Position numbers and translations under genes: made by a program
Shown: one piece after another, positions 49,658-57,928 of the stretch
Numbering within the stretch: the first letter of the stretch is position 1
Layout: each line of letters opens with the position of its first letter
The notes under the pieces: generated by a model
What the model was told of the DNA's origin: nothing
Seen by the model: the letters and a program-made list of their open reading frames with translations, nothing else
The model's database searches: none
Source: Mycobacteroides sp. CBMA 271
GTDB taxonomy: Bacteria > Actinomycetota > Actinomycetes > Mycobacteriales > Mycobacteriaceae
Direction: 5' to 3'
DNA length: 64,000 nt
Assembly (NCBI RefSeq): GCF_009729205.1
Contig: NZ_VTHB01000003.1
Span: forward strand, 1 to 64,000

Positions 49658-50352
49658 CTCGCCCGGCTACGCTCAGCGGCGTGTCGGAACCCGGTCCTCT
49701 TCGCGCGAGCGGCTCGTCGGCGCCAGCGCAGGCCGTTGAGATTGCCCCGTCCGCCCCGGCGCGGGTCGTGGTGCTGGCTTCCGGCACCGGCACGCTGCTG
49801 CGTTCCCTGCTTGACGCGGCCTCCGGCAACTTCCCCGCCCGCATCGTCGCGGTGGGCACCGATCGTCGATGCGCAGCCGTCGACATCGCCGCCGACGCCC
49901 AGTTGCCCAGTTACACCGTGCGGCTCGGCGATTACGACACCCGCGAACTGTGGGACGCTGCTATCGCGGAGGCGACCGCCGAGCATCGCCCCGACCTGGT
50001 GGTGTCTGCCGGATTTATGAAGATTCTTGGACCGCAGTTTCTTTCGCAGTTTCTCGGTCGGGTGATCAATACTCATCCGGCGCTACTGCCGTCTTTCCCC
50101 GGAGCGAATGCCGTGCCCGATGCGCTGGCGCATGGCGTCAAGGTCACTGGTTGCACGGTGCATCTGGTGGACGCCGGGATGGACACGGGGCCGATCCTCG
50201 CCCAGCAGGCCGTCCCGGTGCATGCCGACGACGATGAGGCGACCCTGCACGAACGCATCAAGGTGGTGGAGCGGACGCTGCTGGTCGATGTTCTGGCCGC
50301 GGTCGCCACCAGAGGTTTGACATGGAACGGAAGAAGGGCCTCCATCAAGTGA
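49654..50352 (+). CDS. purN: Phosphoribosylglycinamide formyltransferase
   Basis: The third step of purine synthesis: GAR to FGAR with 10-formyl-THF. The 232-residue protein has [15 protein letters not shown] near the N-terminus (phosphate loop) and the catalytic region [16 protein letters not shown] (Asn, His). [16 protein letters not shown] follows, with the catalytic Asp. The N-terminal 30 residues before VVVLASG are Ala/Pro-rich; a GTG at residue 10 is an alternative start. It is coupled to perM and purH. Confidence 0.97.
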   Translation: MTRPATLSGVSEPGPLRASGSSAPAQAVEIAPSAPARVVVLASGTGTLLRSLLDAASGNFPARIVAVGTDRRCAAVDIAADAQLPSYTVRLGDYDTRELWDAAIAEATAEHRPDLVVSAGFMKILGPQFLSQFLGRVINTHPALLPSFPGANAVPDALAHGVKVTGCTVHLVDAGMDTGPILAQQAVPVHADDDEATLHERIKVVERTLLVDVLAAVATRGLTWNGRRASIK

Positions 50353-51902
50353 GTACGCAGCGACCCGTACGGCGGGCATTGATCAGCGTCTACGACAAGA
50401 CCGGACTGGAAGAGCTCGCCGCCGGGCTGCATGCCGCCGGCGTGGAACTGGTATCCACCGGTTCGACCGCGAAAACCATTGCCGCCGCTTCGATCCCGGT
50501 AACTCCGGTGGAAGCGGTCACCGGGTTCCCGGAGGTGCTGGACGGCAGGGTGAAGACATTGCACCCGCACGTGCACGCCGGCGTGCTGGCCGACACGCGC
50601 CGTGAGGAGCACCTGACCCAGCTCGAGGAGCTGGGCGTCAAGGGATTCGAGCTGGTGGTGGTCAACCTGTACCCGTTCGCCGCCACGGTGGCCTCGGGTG
50701 CCTCCGAGGATGAATGCGTCGAACAGATCGATATCGGTGGCCCCTCGATGGTGCGTGCCGCTGCGAAGAACCATCCGAGCGTGGCGGTGGTCGTCGATCC
50801 CGCCTCGTATGGGGAGGTACTGGCCGCCGTGACCGCAGGGGGATTCACCCTGGAGGCGCGGAAAGCACTGGCGGCCCAGGCTTTCCGTCACACCGCCGAG
50901 TATGACGTCGCCGTTGCCGGCTGGCTGTCGGGGATCGTGGAATCTGGCAACGAGGCACTGCCGTCATGGATCGGCGGAACCTGGAATCGCTCGACGGTGC
51001 TGCGCTACGGGGAGAACCCGCATCAGCAGGCGGCCCTGTACACCGGCGCCGTGGGGAACGGTCTGGCTCAGGCGGAGCAGCTGCACGGCAAAGAAATGTC
51101 GTACAACAACTACACCGATGCCGACGCCGCCTGGCGCGCCGCCTGGGACCAGGACAAGGCGTGTGCGGCGATTATCAAACACGCCAACCCGTGCGGTATC
51201 GCGGTGTCGGACATATCGATTGCCGATGCGCATCTCAAGGCGCACGAATGCGATCCATTGAGTGCATTCGGCGGTGTCATCGCCGTCAACCGTGAGGTGA
51301 GCGTGGAGATGGCCGAGCGGGTGGCCGAGATCTTCACCGAGGTGATCGTTGCCCCGGGCTACGCCGACGGTGCGGTGGAGGTGCTGAGCCGTAAGAAGAA
51401 CGTGCGTTTGTTGCGCGCGTCCGAGCCTCAATCCGGCTGCACCGAGTGGCGACAGATCAGCGGTGGCCTGCTGGTACAGGAGCGTGACGCGCTGGATGCC
51501 GAAGGCGACGACCCGGCCAACTGGACGTTGGTGGCGGGCACCGCCGCGGATGCGGACACGTTGGCGGACTTGGTATTTGCCTGGCGGGCAGGGCGGGCCG
51601 TCAAGTCCAACGCGATTGTCATTGCCTCCGGCGGAGCGACCATCGGCGTGGGGATGGGGCAGGTCAACCGGGTTGATGCGGCACGCCTTGCGGTGTCCCG
51701 GGGCGGGGATCGCGTCTCCGGTGCGGTGGCCGCCTCGGATGCCTTCTTCCCGTTCCCCGACGGCCTTGAGGTGCTGACGGATGCCGGAGTGCGTGCCATC
51801 GTGCATCCGGGTGGGTCGATGCGCGACGAGTTGGTGGCCGACGCCGCCAAGGCTGCGGGAATCACCTTGTACGCCACCGGAGCACGCCACTTCGCGCACT
51901 AG
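50349..51902 (+). CDS. purH: Bifunctional AICAR transformylase/IMP cyclohydrolase
   Basis: The last two steps to IMP. The 517-residue protein has an IMPCH domain (about 10-200; [35 protein letters not shown]) and an AICARFT domain ([10 protein letters not shown] with the catalytic Lys-His, then [10 protein letters not shown] and [14 protein letters not shown]). The GTG overlapping the purN stop gives an N-terminus like the M. tuberculosis protein; an ATG nine codons upstream inside purN is the alternative. Confidence 0.97.
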   Translation: MSTQRPVRRALISVYDKTGLEELAAGLHAAGVELVSTGSTAKTIAAASIPVTPVEAVTGFPEVLDGRVKTLHPHVHAGVLADTRREEHLTQLEELGVKGFELVVVNLYPFAATVASGASEDECVEQIDIGGPSMVRAAAKNHPSVAVVVDPASYGEVLAAVTAGGFTLEARKALAAQAFRHTAEYDVAVAGWLSGIVESGNEALPSWIGGTWNRSTVLRYGENPHQQAALYTGAVGNGLAQAEQLHGKEMSYNNYTDADAAWRAAWDQDKACAAIIKHANPCGIAVSDISIADAHLKAHECDPLSAFGGVIAVNREVSVEMAERVAEIFTEVIVAPGYADGAVEVLSRKKNVRLLRASEPQSGCTEWRQISGGLLVQERDALDAEGDDPANWTLVAGTAADADTLADLVFAWRAGRAVKSNAIVIASGGATIGVGMGQVNRVDAARLAVSRGGDRVSGAVAASDAFFPFPDGLEVLTDAGVRAIVHPGGSMRDELVADAAKAAGITLYATGARHFAH

Positions 51903-51933
51903 GCCGTCGTAAGTCGGCCCGAAAGGGGGAGCG

Positions 51934-53781
51934 ATGGTTCAGCCCAGTTTGGATTGGCCGGGCGAGCCATTGCGCTCGCTGGTGTGGACGCTGCAGGCGT
52001 GGGCCATCACCATGGTGGTGTTCGTTGCGGTGGCCTTCGCTATCACCCGTTTCACCCAATGGGGACAACAGTTCTGGCGAGTCAACGCACCCTTCTTCTG
52101 GGGCCGTGACAGTTGGCGCACCTGGGCATTGCTGGCGTTCATGATGTGGCACACCGTGTACATGGCTCGCGTGACGGTGATCTTCACGTACCAGTACAAG
52201 GACCTGATGAACGCGCTGCAGGTCGGCTCGGAGGCCCTGGTCACCCACGACTCGGCGCTGCTTGGGGATGCGCGTCAGGCGTTCTTCACCTCGTTCGCGA
52301 TCAGCGGCATCCTCGTGGTACTCACCGTGACGTACACCGTGGTGGACTTCTTCCTGCGCAGGGTGTTCGCCATTCGGTGGCGGGTATGGCTTAACACGCG
52401 CCTCGTCGACGACTGGATGAGCAAGGATGCGTTCTACCGCAACCGTTTCCTGGATGTTCCGGTAGAAAACCCCGACCAGCGAATCCAGAATGACATCGAG
52501 ACCCACACCACCAAGTCCGTGGATCTGACCCTCGGTGCTGTGAACAAGACGCTGCTGATCATCATGTTCACCGGCGTGCTGTGGCAGCTTTCGGGTCCGC
52601 TGCAGTTGTGGGGCTTCGAGATCCCGCGAGCCATGGTCTTCATCTCGTTCGTGTTCTCCATCACGGTGACCCTCATCGCGTTTTGGATCGGCCGCCCTCT
52701 CATCCGGTTGAACTTCTTGAATGAACGGTTCGGCGCGAGTTTTCGGTACGCACTTGTGCGGCTGCGCGACAGCGCGGAGCGCGTGGCCTTCTACCGAGGC
52801 GGCGAACGTGAACGGCGACTGCTGCATTCGCGGTTCGATGAGATCATCGCCAACATGTGGCGCATCGTGTACGCGCAGTTGCGTCTCAACGGCTGGAATC
52901 GCGGCATCGGTGATGTGACCACTGGCATGATTCCGTACCTGGTGCAGGCGCCGCGATTCTTCACCGGCCAGATTAAGGTCGGTGACCTCTTGCAGACCGT
53001 CGCCGCCTTCGGAAATGTCTGCGGCGCAATGTCCTTCTTCAGGGACAGCTATGACGAATTCACCGTCTACCGCGCCGCTCTGCTGCGTATCGATCAGATG
53101 CTGGACAGCGACCGGCAGGCGCGCGAGCTGCCGCGCATCGATGCGACGGACGCCGACGACGCGCTGAGGCTTGCCGATGTGGATGTGCGAGACCTACAGG
53201 GGCAGAGCATGATCACTGGACTGAACCTGGTGCTCACCCCGGGTGGCAGCGTCGTGGTGAAGGGGCCGTCTGGATGCGGGAAGACCACCCTGCTGCGTAG
53301 CCTGGCGCAGCTGTGGCCACAGACCTCGGGTGTGGTGGCGCGCCCCGGCGGGTGGAACACCCTGTTCCTGCCCCAGTTGCCGTACCTGCCGCTGGGCAAT
53401 CTGCGCGAGACGGTCGTGTATCCGCTCCCGGTGGATGAAGTTCCGGATCGGGAACTAAATGATGCGCTGCGTGACGTCTCCCTGGGGCACCTGACCGGGC
53501 GATTGGACGAGGAAGCCGACTGGGCTGCCGTGCTCTCGCTCGGCGAGCAGCAGCGCGTGTCCTTCGCACGGGTGCTGTTGGTGCGTCCGCGCGTTGTGTT
53601 CCTCGACGAGTCGTCCTCCGCATTGGACGAGGGGCTGGAGGACGCGATGTATGCGCTGGTGCGGGAGCGGTTACCGGACTGCGTGGTGGTCAGTGTGGGG
53701 CATAGGTCAACTATCGATCGCCACCACCAGTCGCGGTTGGAGCTGACGGGCACGGGAGCGTGGGAACTTACGGCGGTGTGA
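51934..53781 (+). CDS. SbmA/BacA-like ABC transporter, fused permease-ATPase (Rv1819c type)
   Basis: The 615-residue half-transporter has six membrane helices of the ABC_membrane_2 type (about 20-300; FLDVPVENPDQRIQNDIETH is typical) and a C-terminal ATPase. ATPase motifs are Walker A GPSGCGKTT, signature LSLGEQQR, Walker B VVFLDESSSALDE, and the switch His in VGHRS. This family includes SbmA/BacA, which take up peptides, and M. tuberculosis Rv1819c, which imports cobalamin and bleomycin. It replaces the Rv0958 region after purH. A terminator follows, then a small peptide gene and a JmjC oxygenase. Confidence 0.93.
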   Translation: MVQPSLDWPGEPLRSLVWTLQAWAITMVVFVAVAFAITRFTQWGQQFWRVNAPFFWGRDSWRTWALLAFMMWHTVYMARVTVIFTYQYKDLMNALQVGSEALVTHDSALLGDARQAFFTSFAISGILVVLTVTYTVVDFFLRRVFAIRWRVWLNTRLVDDWMSKDAFYRNRFLDVPVENPDQRIQNDIETHTTKSVDLTLGAVNKTLLIIMFTGVLWQLSGPLQLWGFEIPRAMVFISFVFSITVTLIAFWIGRPLIRLNFLNERFGASFRYALVRLRDSAERVAFYRGGERERRLLHSRFDEIIANMWRIVYAQLRLNGWNRGIGDVTTGMIPYLVQAPRFFTGQIKVGDLLQTVAAFGNVCGAMSFFRDSYDEFTVYRAALLRIDQMLDSDRQARELPRIDATDADDALRLADVDVRDLQGQSMITGLNLVLTPGGSVVVKGPSGCGKTTLLRSLAQLWPQTSGVVARPGGWNTLFLPQLPYLPLGNLRETVVYPLPVDEVPDRELNDALRDVSLGHLTGRLDEEADWAAVLSLGEQQRVSFARVLLVRPRVVFLDESSSALDEGLEDAMYALVRERLPDCVVVSVGHRSTIDRHHQSRLELTGTGAWELTAV

Positions 53782-53782
53782 A

Positions 53783-53815
53783 TTCCCGCTCGGCAGAAGG
53801 CGCCGCGGGAACTTT
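53783..53815 (+). terminator. Terminator after the ABC transporter
   Basis: TTCCCGC and GCGGGAA pair across a 15-base loop with internal GGC/GCC pairing, followed by CTTTT. It separates the transporter transcript from the peptide/JmjC pair, which must have its own promoter in the next 120 bases. Confidence 0.75.
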
Positions 53816-53938
53816 TGGTCATCAGCGTGCGACTGATGTAGTGACGGCGTCCGCGGGTTGGGCGTGCGTCCACCGCGGTGGCGCCATGCGACGGATGTCA
53901 CCACGGTGTTCCTGACCGCCAAAGTGAAAGGAATCACC

Positions 53939-54016
53939 ATGCGCGATATCGCTGTTGAGATCGTTGTTGAGGATGACGAGATCGTCTCTGCGACGGAAAT
54001 GGTTGCCAGCCACTAA
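53939..54016 (+). CDS. 25-residue acidic peptide, candidate RiPP precursor or leader peptide
   Basis: The ORF starts at ATG with AAAGG seven bases upstream. It encodes a 25-residue peptide beginning MRDIAVEIVV, with an acidic middle EDDEI, and ending SATEMVASH. It sits alone between the ABC-transporter terminator and the JmjC oxygenase, 71 bases before the latter. A modified ribosomal peptide or a JmjC substrate is a reasonable hypothesis; a translated leader regulating the oxygenase gene is another. The ORF is short enough to occur by chance, but its codons are gene-like and the ribosome-binding site is good. Confidence 0.5.
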   Translation: MRDIAVEIVVEDDEIVSATEMVASH

Positions 54017-54087
54017 GAGTGGGTGCCGGGCGTGCGCGAATGACTCACCGTCCGCGCACGCCCGGACGCACGCAAGGAGGCGAAGCG

Positions 54088-55323
54088 GTGTTCATCGATG
54101 ATCCCCGATGGCGGCAGTTTGTCGCGGATCGGGCCCCTCACTACAAGGAGACGGTCTTTATCCCCGGGCTCATTCCCGACTCGGATGCGATCGTCGGCAA
54201 GATAACCGCGGCGGTTGCCGCAGCGACGGGTGCGCATGGAAAAGGACTGCGGCTGCGTGGATTCCGGGGCAGCGAGTTTGATTTCAAGCTCACCGAGCGA
54301 CTCTCGCGTACCGCGCCGCGTGCCGGACAGGTGTTGACCGAGTGGCTCTCCGATAACGCCGACCGGCGTCCCGCGTGCGTGGCCATCAACGACGTCTCCT
54401 CGTGGGACCTTGGTCTTGGCGCACTGGCTCAGTCGGTGGTGCGCAGCCTTGTTCCAGGCCGAGATCTGGTGTCCGGCGCCGACATCTACACCTTCATCGC
54501 CGATGTGGAATGGACACCGTTCGGCATCCACAAGGATGACGAGCCGTCACTGATTTTCCACCTCGGCCCGGGCGTGAAGGAACTCTGGGTGTGGCCCACC
54601 GATGGAATCGACCCACACCAGCTCTTCGAGAACCCGTCGCTGGGCCGGGTCTCCTTCGACTTTGAACGGCTGCTTCCCGAGGCGAGCCGGTTTACCCTCC
54701 GGCCGGGCGATTTCGTATGTATTCCTCGGGGCCGCTTCCACCTGTTTCGCAACACGGGACCCTCAGTGTTCCTGGGCGTCACGCTCTTTCCGACGGACGT
54801 CCGGAAATCTTTTGCCGACTTGATGATCGGCCACTTCGGTGCACGGCTCGATGCCGCGGGCGAGCAGTCCAGCTTCGACGATGTTCGTCGGCTGGTGACG
54901 GAAACACTCCGCGACCCCGAGGCAGCGTCCGGACTAGAGGCCACCATGGATCTGACGGCGGCCAAACAACGCACCGCCGGGTACCTACGCCCACCGAAGG
55001 TCGCTGCCCTGCGCACGTGCGAGCCTCAGGTAGATGCCGCGTTCGGATGGGCCTACCCGGAAGTGGTGGAATCCGTGACGGGCGCAGGACGCACCCATCT
55101 GGTGGCTCGCGGGCGGGATATCGCGTTCGGCGGCGTCATCAACCTTGACCAACTGCTCGCGCTCACAGGGGAGTTCACCGTGGACGATATCGATGCCGCC
55201 CTTGCGGCCGAGCTCGATATCGACCGGCGCCGCGAGGTCGTAAGGGCGCTGTGGCGCTGTGGCGCTCTGAACCTTGTTAACGCTCTTCCAGCGACTGGCG
55301 TCGCTTGCGCCGCTTGCGCTTGA
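54088..55323 (+). CDS. JmjC-domain 2-oxoglutarate/Fe(II) oxygenase (cupin-4/ROX-like)
   Basis: The GTG start has AAGGAGG seven bases upstream and is preferred over ATG at 54040; it gives 411 residues. The JmjC iron triad is visible: His148 and Asp150 in FGIHKDDE and His218 in PRGRFHLFRNTG. GVKELWVWP and PGDFVCIPRG are the surrounding strands. The C-terminal 130 residues look helical, ending in a winged-helix-like part, as in ribosomal oxygenases (YcfD/RoxA) that hydroxylate protein side chains. The terminal residues are Cys- and Ala-rich (ACAACA). A protein or peptide substrate is likely; the 25-aa peptide upstream is the nearest candidate. Confidence 0.87.
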   Translation: MFIDDPRWRQFVADRAPHYKETVFIPGLIPDSDAIVGKITAAVAAATGAHGKGLRLRGFRGSEFDFKLTERLSRTAPRAGQVLTEWLSDNADRRPACVAINDVSSWDLGLGALAQSVVRSLVPGRDLVSGADIYTFIADVEWTPFGIHKDDEPSLIFHLGPGVKELWVWPTDGIDPHQLFENPSLGRVSFDFERLLPEASRFTLRPGDFVCIPRGRFHLFRNTGPSVFLGVTLFPTDVRKSFADLMIGHFGARLDAAGEQSSFDDVRRLVTETLRDPEAASGLEATMDLTAAKQRTAGYLRPPKVAALRTCEPQVDAAFGWAYPEVVESVTGAGRTHLVARGRDIAFGGVINLDQLLALTGEFTVDDIDAALAAELDIDRRREVVRALWRCGALNLVNALPATGVACAACA

Positions 55324-55882
55324 CGTTCACGCCACCCCACAGCGAGAAACCCTTGACCGTCACATGCGGGGCACCTTGCACGCCTTGGCCACTGGCGGAG
55401 TGATCGAAGCCACCCATCACCGCGACGCCCTTGACGTCAACGTTGACCTCCGGCGGCAACAGGATCGTCTGCCCGCCCATGATGGAGAAGGAACGGATCT
55501 CGACCTCATTGGAGGTGAAGTCCGCGTACCGCAGGTCCAGTACGCCGCCGCCCCACAGCGCAAATGAGGTGAGCTTGCCCGGAACGTTCCAGCGGCCACG
55601 ACGCTCGAAGCCGCTCATGATCGCCATCAGGAACGTCGAAGGCGCTGGCTTGTTGGCATGTCCGCGGACCTGCGTGGTCGAGACGGCGGGGAGGTCGGCG
55701 CTCAGCTGATCGAGTTCGCCATATGTGTTTGCCGAGTACACCTTGGTGAGGCGCTCCTCGAACTCGGAGAGCTGCAGGCGGCCCTGCGCGGCGGCATCGG
55801 ACAACAACTGCGCGACGCGCATGCGATCGGCGTCTGCGGCCCGCATCGATGCGGTAGCCCGCTCAGGGAGGTTGCTCATCAC
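55277..55882 (-). CDS. DUF1707 domain protein with LiaF-like C-terminus (Rv0966c-like)
   Basis: The 201-residue protein has an N-terminal DUF1707 domain (about 12-65; MRAADADRMRVAQLLSDAAA; GRLQLSEFEERL) and a C-terminal beta-repeat region with SIMGGQTILLPP, VAVMGGFDHSA and FSLWGGVNVKR, like the cell-wall-active antibiotic-response domain of LiaF. It likely acts at the inner membrane face. The 3' end overlaps the convergent JmjC gene by 47 bases. It marks the return to the M. tuberculosis backbone. Confidence 0.92.
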   Translation of the reverse strand: MMSNLPERATASMRAADADRMRVAQLLSDAAAQGRLQLSEFEERLTKVYSANTYGELDQLSADLPAVSTTQVRGHANKPAPSTFLMAIMSGFERRGRWNVPGKLTSFALWGGGVLDLRYADFTSNEVEIRSFSIMGGQTILLPPEVNVDVKGVAVMGGFDHSASGQGVQGAPHVTVKGFSLWGGVNVKRKRRKRRQSLEER

Positions 55883-55965
55883 CGCCGAGCCTACGACGAA
55901 CTGCGCTTAAAGGCACGCGGTTCATTAGTGTTGCTCGGCGCACTACAGCCGTAGTGGTGTGTGGT

Positions 55966-56748
55966 TCACACCTGCCAGGCGGGCGGACGCTTCTGTAGGA
56001 ACGCCAACATGCCCTCCTGCGCCTCCGGGGACACGAACAACCGCGCCGAGGTTTCCGTCAACTCGTTGGCGCGCGCATCGAAATCGGCGAGTATCGGCGC
56101 GGCGGTGAGCTTCTTCGATTCGGCCAGCCCCTGCGGCGAACCCAGTGCAATATCGTCCACCAACGAGGTGACCGCGGCCTCGACGGCCTCCGGGCTGTCG
56201 ACGGATTTGGTCACCAAGCCGATCTCGGCGGCTACCCGCGCATCGAATTTCTCACCGGTGACGAAGTAGCGTGCGGCCGCCCGGCCCGTGAGGCGGGGCA
56301 GCAGCGTCAACGAGATGATCGACGGCGCCACACCGATGCGCGCCTCGGTGAGGGCGAAGGTGCTGTCGGGTCCAGCGACCGCGATATCGGCGGCGCCCAC
56401 CAGACCGAAGCCGCCGGCGCGCACATGGCCGTTGACGGCGATGATGACGGGCAGCGGCAGCTCCAGGATGTCCCGGAGCAGTGCAGTGAGCTGACCGGCC
56501 CGATCCTTGGCGGTGTCTTGCGGCGAACCTTCGGATGCCTCAGACAGATCAGCACCCGCACAGAAGGTATTGCCGGTGTGGGTCAGCACCACGGCACGGA
56601 CCGTCTTGTCGGCCGCGGCGCGCTGAAGTCCGTCCTTCAGTTGCGCTATCAATCCGGTGGACAACGCGTTGCGGTTGTGCGGCGAGTCGAGCGTTAGTCG
56701 GGCGGCGCGGCCCTCCACCTCGTAGTGGACAAGCAATGTTTCGCTCAT
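55966..56748 (-). CDS. echA7: Enoyl-CoA hydratase/isomerase
   Basis: The 260-residue crotonase-fold protein has FCAGADLSEA (oxyanion loop) and VNGHVRAGGFGLVGAADI (second oxyanion strand). It hydrates enoyl-CoA in fatty-acid or branched-chain catabolism. It is the last gene of the operon fadE13-accD2-accA2-fadE12-echA7, matching M. tuberculosis Rv0971c. The gap to the upstream fadE is ten bases. Confidence 0.93.
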   Translation of the reverse strand: MSETLLVHYEVEGRAARLTLDSPHNRNALSTGLIAQLKDGLQRAAADKTVRAVVLTHTGNTFCAGADLSEASEGSPQDTAKDRAGQLTALLRDILELPLPVIIAVNGHVRAGGFGLVGAADIAVAGPDSTFALTEARIGVAPSIISLTLLPRLTGRAAARYFVTGEKFDARVAAEIGLVTKSVDSPEAVEAAVTSLVDDIALGSPQGLAESKKLTAAPILADFDARANELTETSARLFVSPEAQEGMLAFLQKRPPAWQV

Positions 56749-56758
56749 TGGTTTCTCC

Positions 56759-57928
56759 TTAGTACGAGCGGGGCAGGCTGAGCGATGTCTGCGCGACGAA
56801 GTTGAGGATCATCTCCCGGCTAACCGGGGCGATACGTCCGAAGCGCGACAAGTTCAACAGCGGCGCCACCGCGTACTCGGAGGTCAATCCGTTGCCGCCC
56901 AGGGACTGTACGGCGCGGTCGGCAGCGCGGCAGGCCACCTCGGCGGCGGCGTACTTGGCCATGTTGGCGGCCTCCGCGGCGCCCCAGTCGTCACCGCAGT
57001 CGTACAGGGTGGCGGCCTTCTGCATCATCAGCTTGGCCAGCTCCAGCTCGACCTTAATCTCGGCCAGCGGGTGCGCGATGGCCTGGTGCGCACCGATCGG
57101 CGTCTTCCACACCTGGCGGGTCTTCACATACTCGGTGGCTTTGTTCAGCGCGAGCCGCGTAAGGCCAACTCCGCTGGCGGCACCCATGATTCGTTCCGGG
57201 TTCAAACCGGCGAACAGCTGCATGAGCGCGGCATCCTCGGAGCCCACGAGGGCGTTACCCGGCACGCGCACATCGTCGAGGAACACCTGGAACTGCCGCT
57301 CGGGCAGCGTGAGCTCCATATCGATGGGCGTGTACTCGAAACCCTTGGTGTTGGTAGGTACCACGAACAGCGCGGGCTTGAGCTTGCCGGTCTTGGCCTC
57401 TTCGGTGCGGGCAACCACCAGCACGGCGTTGGCCTGGTCGACGCCCGAGATGAAGACCTTGCGCCCATTGAGGATCCAGTCACCACCGTCGCGCTTGGCG
57501 GTGGTGGTGATGTTGTGCGAGTTGGAGCCGGCGTCAGGCTCGGTGATGGCAAACGCCATGGTGAAGCTGCCATCGGCCATCGACGGCAGCCAGGTCTTCT
57601 TCTGCTCGTCGGTGCCGTAGCGGGCGATGATGGTGGCATTGATGGCGGGGGAGACCACCATCATCAGTAGCGGACAACCGGCCGCGGATAGCTCCTCGAA
57701 GACGAGGCCGAGCTCGTACATGCCGGCACCGCCGCCGCCGTACTCCTCGGGGATGTTGACTCCGAGGAAGCCGAGCTTGCCTGCCTCATCCCATAATTCG
57801 GTCAGGGGGGCGTGTGTCTTGGACTTCTCTAGGTAGTACTGGTGACCGTAGTTGCCGACGAGGGAGGCGACGGCCTGACGCAGCGCCTTGCGCTCGTCGG
57901 ACTCGACGTACGGGTTGGTTGAGGTCAT
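56759..57928 (-). CDS. fadE12: Acyl-CoA dehydrogenase (FadE12-like)
   Basis: The 389-residue flavoprotein begins MTSTNPYVESDERKALRQAV with AGGAGAGCC upstream. AFAITEPDAGSNSHNITT (FAD/substrate region) and RQVWKTPIGAHQAI (dimer motif) are present, as is LGGNGLTSEYAVAPLL. A much longer frame upstream reads through accA2 in another frame and is rejected. The start overlaps the accA2 stop (ATGA). Confidence 0.94.
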   Translation of the reverse strand: MTSTNPYVESDERKALRQAVASLVGNYGHQYYLEKSKTHAPLTELWDEAGKLGFLGVNIPEEYGGGGAGMYELGLVFEELSAAGCPLLMMVVSPAINATIIARYGTDEQKKTWLPSMADGSFTMAFAITEPDAGSNSHNITTTAKRDGGDWILNGRKVFISGVDQANAVLVVARTEEAKTGKLKPALFVVPTNTKGFEYTPIDMELTLPERQFQVFLDDVRVPGNALVGSEDAALMQLFAGLNPERIMGAASGVGLTRLALNKATEYVKTRQVWKTPIGAHQAIAHPLAEIKVELELAKLMMQKAATLYDCGDDWGAAEAANMAKYAAAEVACRAADRAVQSLGGNGLTSEYAVAPLLNLSRFGRIAPVSREMILNFVAQTSLSLPRSY

